Shown piece after piece: positions 62,357 to 64,000 of a stretch of DNA of 64,000 nt. Location of the stretch: assembly GCA_963834445.1 (NCBI GenBank), contig CAWIBU010000002.1, forward strand, positions 620,001 through 684,000, in the 5' to 3' direction. This DNA is from PALSA-350 sp963834445. Lineage in GTDB: Bacteria > Acidobacteriota > Terriglobia > Terriglobales > Acidobacteriaceae. Within the stretch, counting starts at the first letter, position 1. Each line of letters starts with the position of its first letter. The translations under genes were made by a program, and so were the position numbers. The notes under the pieces were generated by a model. It saw nothing but the letters and a program-made list of their open reading frames with translations. It had not been told where the DNA came from and made no database searches.

Positions 62357-63043
62357 TTACAGCAGATTCAACTGCTCCCCCACCGGAGTCGCCGCGGACT
62401 TCCGCCCTGGAGCGCGGCGGGCAATCGGTCTGCCAAGCCGACGTTCTAGTTCGGTCACGAAGTCCGCCGTGCCGAGCGGTCGCCCGATGCCCTCCGCTTC
62501 CCTCAATGAGGTGAATTCTTCTTCATAATTCCCGAGTAACAAATCTCGAAAGGTCGGCCAGCGGTCTAGCACAGGAGCCACAGACACCAGGTTGTCATCC
62601 GCGCCGGCAAGGTGTGCTCGTACGCTCGACCATGCCCATTCCTCGGCACGAGAAACAAGCCGGGCCCGAACCGGATTCAGACTGACGTACGATACCGCCG
62701 ACCTCAGGTGCGACTCGTCCATGGCGACCGACGCGAACCGGCTCTGAAATAAATGACCGCTCCATCGGCCACGCGCATTGATGAAGTTGGTGTACCGGCG
62801 ATGCGCTTCCCCTAGGGCCCGGCTCATGCCATCCGCCCCCTGCGGCGTCAAAATCAAATGAACATGATTGGGCATAAGGCAATAGGCCCATACCTCCACG
62901 CTGAACTTGCGTAACTGCTCCGCAAGCATGTCGCAATAAATCTGCTGATCCCCATCGGCGAAGAAGATTGCCTCTCGACGATTCCCGCGTTGGGTCACGT
63001 GGTGGGGAAGACCAGGAATGACCATGCGGGCGAGCCGACTCAT
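62357..63043 (-). CDS. REP-associated tyrosine transposase (RAYT, Y1 type)
   Basis: A 228-residue Y1_Tnp protein. The HUH motif is PNHVHLIL (His60, His62) and the catalytic Tyr is at 119 in AVSYVSLNPVRARLV. The N-terminus HHVTQRGNRREAIFF is typical. It is complete, and is bracketed by inverted 20-bp REPs, the expected substrate of RAYTs. RAYTs cut single-stranded REP DNA and are usually domesticated single copies; here related fragments show past copying. Confidence 0.93.
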   Translation of the reverse strand: MSRLARMVIPGLPHHVTQRGNRREAIFFADGDQQIYCDMLAEQLRKFSVEVWAYCLMPNHVHLILTPQGADGMSRALGEAHRRYTNFINARGRWSGHLFQSRFASVAMDESHLRSAVSYVSLNPVRARLVSRAEEWAWSSVRAHLAGADDNLVSVAPVLDRWPTFRDLLLGNYEEEFTSLREAEGIGRPLGTADFVTELERRLGRPIARRAPGRKSAATPVGEQLNLL

Positions 63044-63072
63044 GCAGGAAAAATATCACGAACTCAGGTGAA

Positions 63073-63092
63073 TAGGTATGCTGTCACCGGAT
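63073..63092 (+). repeat. REP copy 4
   Basis: TAGGTATGCTGTCACCGGAT, 18/20 identical to copies 1 and 3, located 29 bp upstream of the RAYT start and inverted relative to copy 3. Confidence 0.8.
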
Positions 63093-63309
63093 AGCCCCTG
63101 CCATTAGGCTCTGCCGGGACGGCCCGGCAGGTAGGCATACTTCAGGCTGGCAGCGCCCATCGAATTCTCGGCCGGATTGCGAATGCCGAGGAACTGGTGC
63201 AGAGGATTCAACCCGCGCGGTTTGCCGGTATCGCCTTACTGCCCGGATCGTAAACCGAAGAGGACGAAACCTGGGGACAGATAGCCCGTATACCTGATAA
63301 TTTCTTGTG

Positions 63310-64000
63310 ATGGGCCGTTTCGCTCGAGTGATTGCCGTCGATATTGCTCACCATGTGACGCAGCGTGGGAACGCTCGACGTTTCATCCTTGACTGCGACG
63401 CAGATCGGGAAGTCTATCTCCATCTGTTGCGGGAGGACGTAGCTCTTAAGGGCGTTTCGCTGATTGGCTACTGTCTGATGTCCAATCTGTCCATTTGATT
63501 GCCATACCTCATGCGGCTGATGATCTGTCGCTAGCCATGAGGCACACTCACGGTCGCTACGCTTCTTGTTGGAATGCGCGCCATCAATCAAGTGGGCATC
63601 TTTGGCAGGGCCGATATTATTCCTGCCCTATGGATTCGCCGCACCTGTGGAAGGCATTGCATTATACGGAATTGAACCCCGTACGGGCGGGACTGGTGAC
63701 CGATGCAAGTCTGTGGAACTGGTCGAGCGCGGCAGTGCATTGTGGTGTAATCTCCGGCGATGACTTCATAGCAGATGAGCCTTGGCGGAGTCAGTGGACG
63801 GCTGATGATTGGCGAGCTTACCTTGCCTCAGCGGCCACAGAATCAGAGTTTGCCGAGATCCGCCGATGCACGCACACGGGTCGGCCGCTTGGAACGGAGG
63901 AGTTCTTCCATTCTCTGGAACTATCGAGCAAGCGCCGCTTGGCTCCGCTGAAGGGAGGGCGCCCAAAGAAGACAGTTACGGAAGCAAATCAACAAGTACT
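63310..64000 (+). pseudogene. Second RAYT transposase, frameshifted; runs off window
   Basis: Starts ATGGGCCGTTTCGCTCG at 63310 and encodes HHVTQRGNARRFIL. At about 63485 the frame breaks: SN then ends in TGA at 63498, and the +1 frame continues cleanly as VHLIAIPHAADDLSLAMRHT, WKALHYTELNPVRAGLV and so on to the window end. The sequence AATCTGTCC needs one base (A) to read N-H-V, so a 1-bp loss removes the first His of the HUH motif. This family differs from the intact RAYT at 62357 in most positions. A base-calling error cannot be excluded. Confidence 0.87.

Noticed and set aside
1..64000. Prophage or integrative element covering the accessory parts
   Set aside because: No integrase, capsid, tail or terminase gene, and no att-like direct repeat at the borders; only IS, RAYT and small repeats were found.
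1..64000. tRNA, rRNA or riboswitch genes
   Set aside because: None could be recognised by eye in the intergenic regions; a tRNAscan/Rfam search would be decisive.

Overview
The window looks like a chromosomal segment of an Acidobacteriota bacterium, most likely class Terriglobia. Reasons are high GC, a 1218-residue Oar-type TonB-dependent receptor, a TAT-exported CRTAC1/ASPIC-UnbV protein beside a seven-heme cytochrome, many secreted sugar-active enzymes and beta-propellers, and intergenic palindromes carrying 'gggctttagcccc'-type arms. The placement is inference from gene content; no rRNA or tRNA gene was seen.

Left accessory part (1-5 kb): the tail of an IS21-type element (IstB, open at the left edge), an orphan phage-type cytosine-5 DNA methyltransferase, a protein that may be the N-terminal domain of an McrB-like restriction ATPase without its ATPase, and two type II toxin-antitoxin loci (HigBA-like and ParE/Phd-like). 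From 5 to 14.3 kb there is a secreted beta-propeller, a SWIM zinc-finger protein directly coupled to a homologue of the cyanobacterial fluorescence recovery protein (FRP), an MBL-fold hydrolase, a two-gene unit of a small HTH-like protein plus a Rossmann/TIR-like protein, a seven-helix membrane protein, a secreted beta-helix protein and an Fpg/Nei glycosylase. At 14.8-16.9 kb an IS1380 element with clean ends and a CTAA target duplication sits in the middle of a large palindromic repeat, followed by a frameshifted glycoside hydrolase.

Middle part (19-46 kb): cupin, YoaK, two esterases and a BNR propeller, then the most system-like cluster of the window: ATP-grasp ligase, GCS2-type carboxylate-amine ligase, M29-type aminopeptidase, a second ATP-grasp-like protein and a GH31 glycosidase, mostly coupled by overlaps. 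It looks like an amidoligase/peptide-tagging pathway of unknown product. Then come a PQQ dehydrogenase-cytochrome fusion, a GNAT, the TonB receptor with a TPR protein, the heptaheme cytochrome/CRTAC1 pair, a Spy-like protein, alanine dehydrogenase, a GIY-YIG protein, an array of about 65-bp tandem repeats and an aldehyde dehydrogenase.

Right part: the rod-shape operon mreB-mreC-mreD-mrdA-rodA (46.4-53.0 kb), interrupted by two intergenic repeat insertions, then an RNase E/G whose S1 domain is split by a low-complexity insertion of about 530 residues, an outer membrane barrel with a strong terminator, and a TonB-C protein. From 58.8 kb to the end is a repeat- and transposase-rich zone: one intact RAYT (REP-associated tyrosine transposase) bracketed by inverted 20-bp REPs, two 3' fragments of the same family ending in the same REP, a second RAYT broken by a 1-bp loss in its HUH motif, a HEPN-type protein, and a secreted serine protease bracketed by two direct copies of a 113-115 bp MITE-like element.
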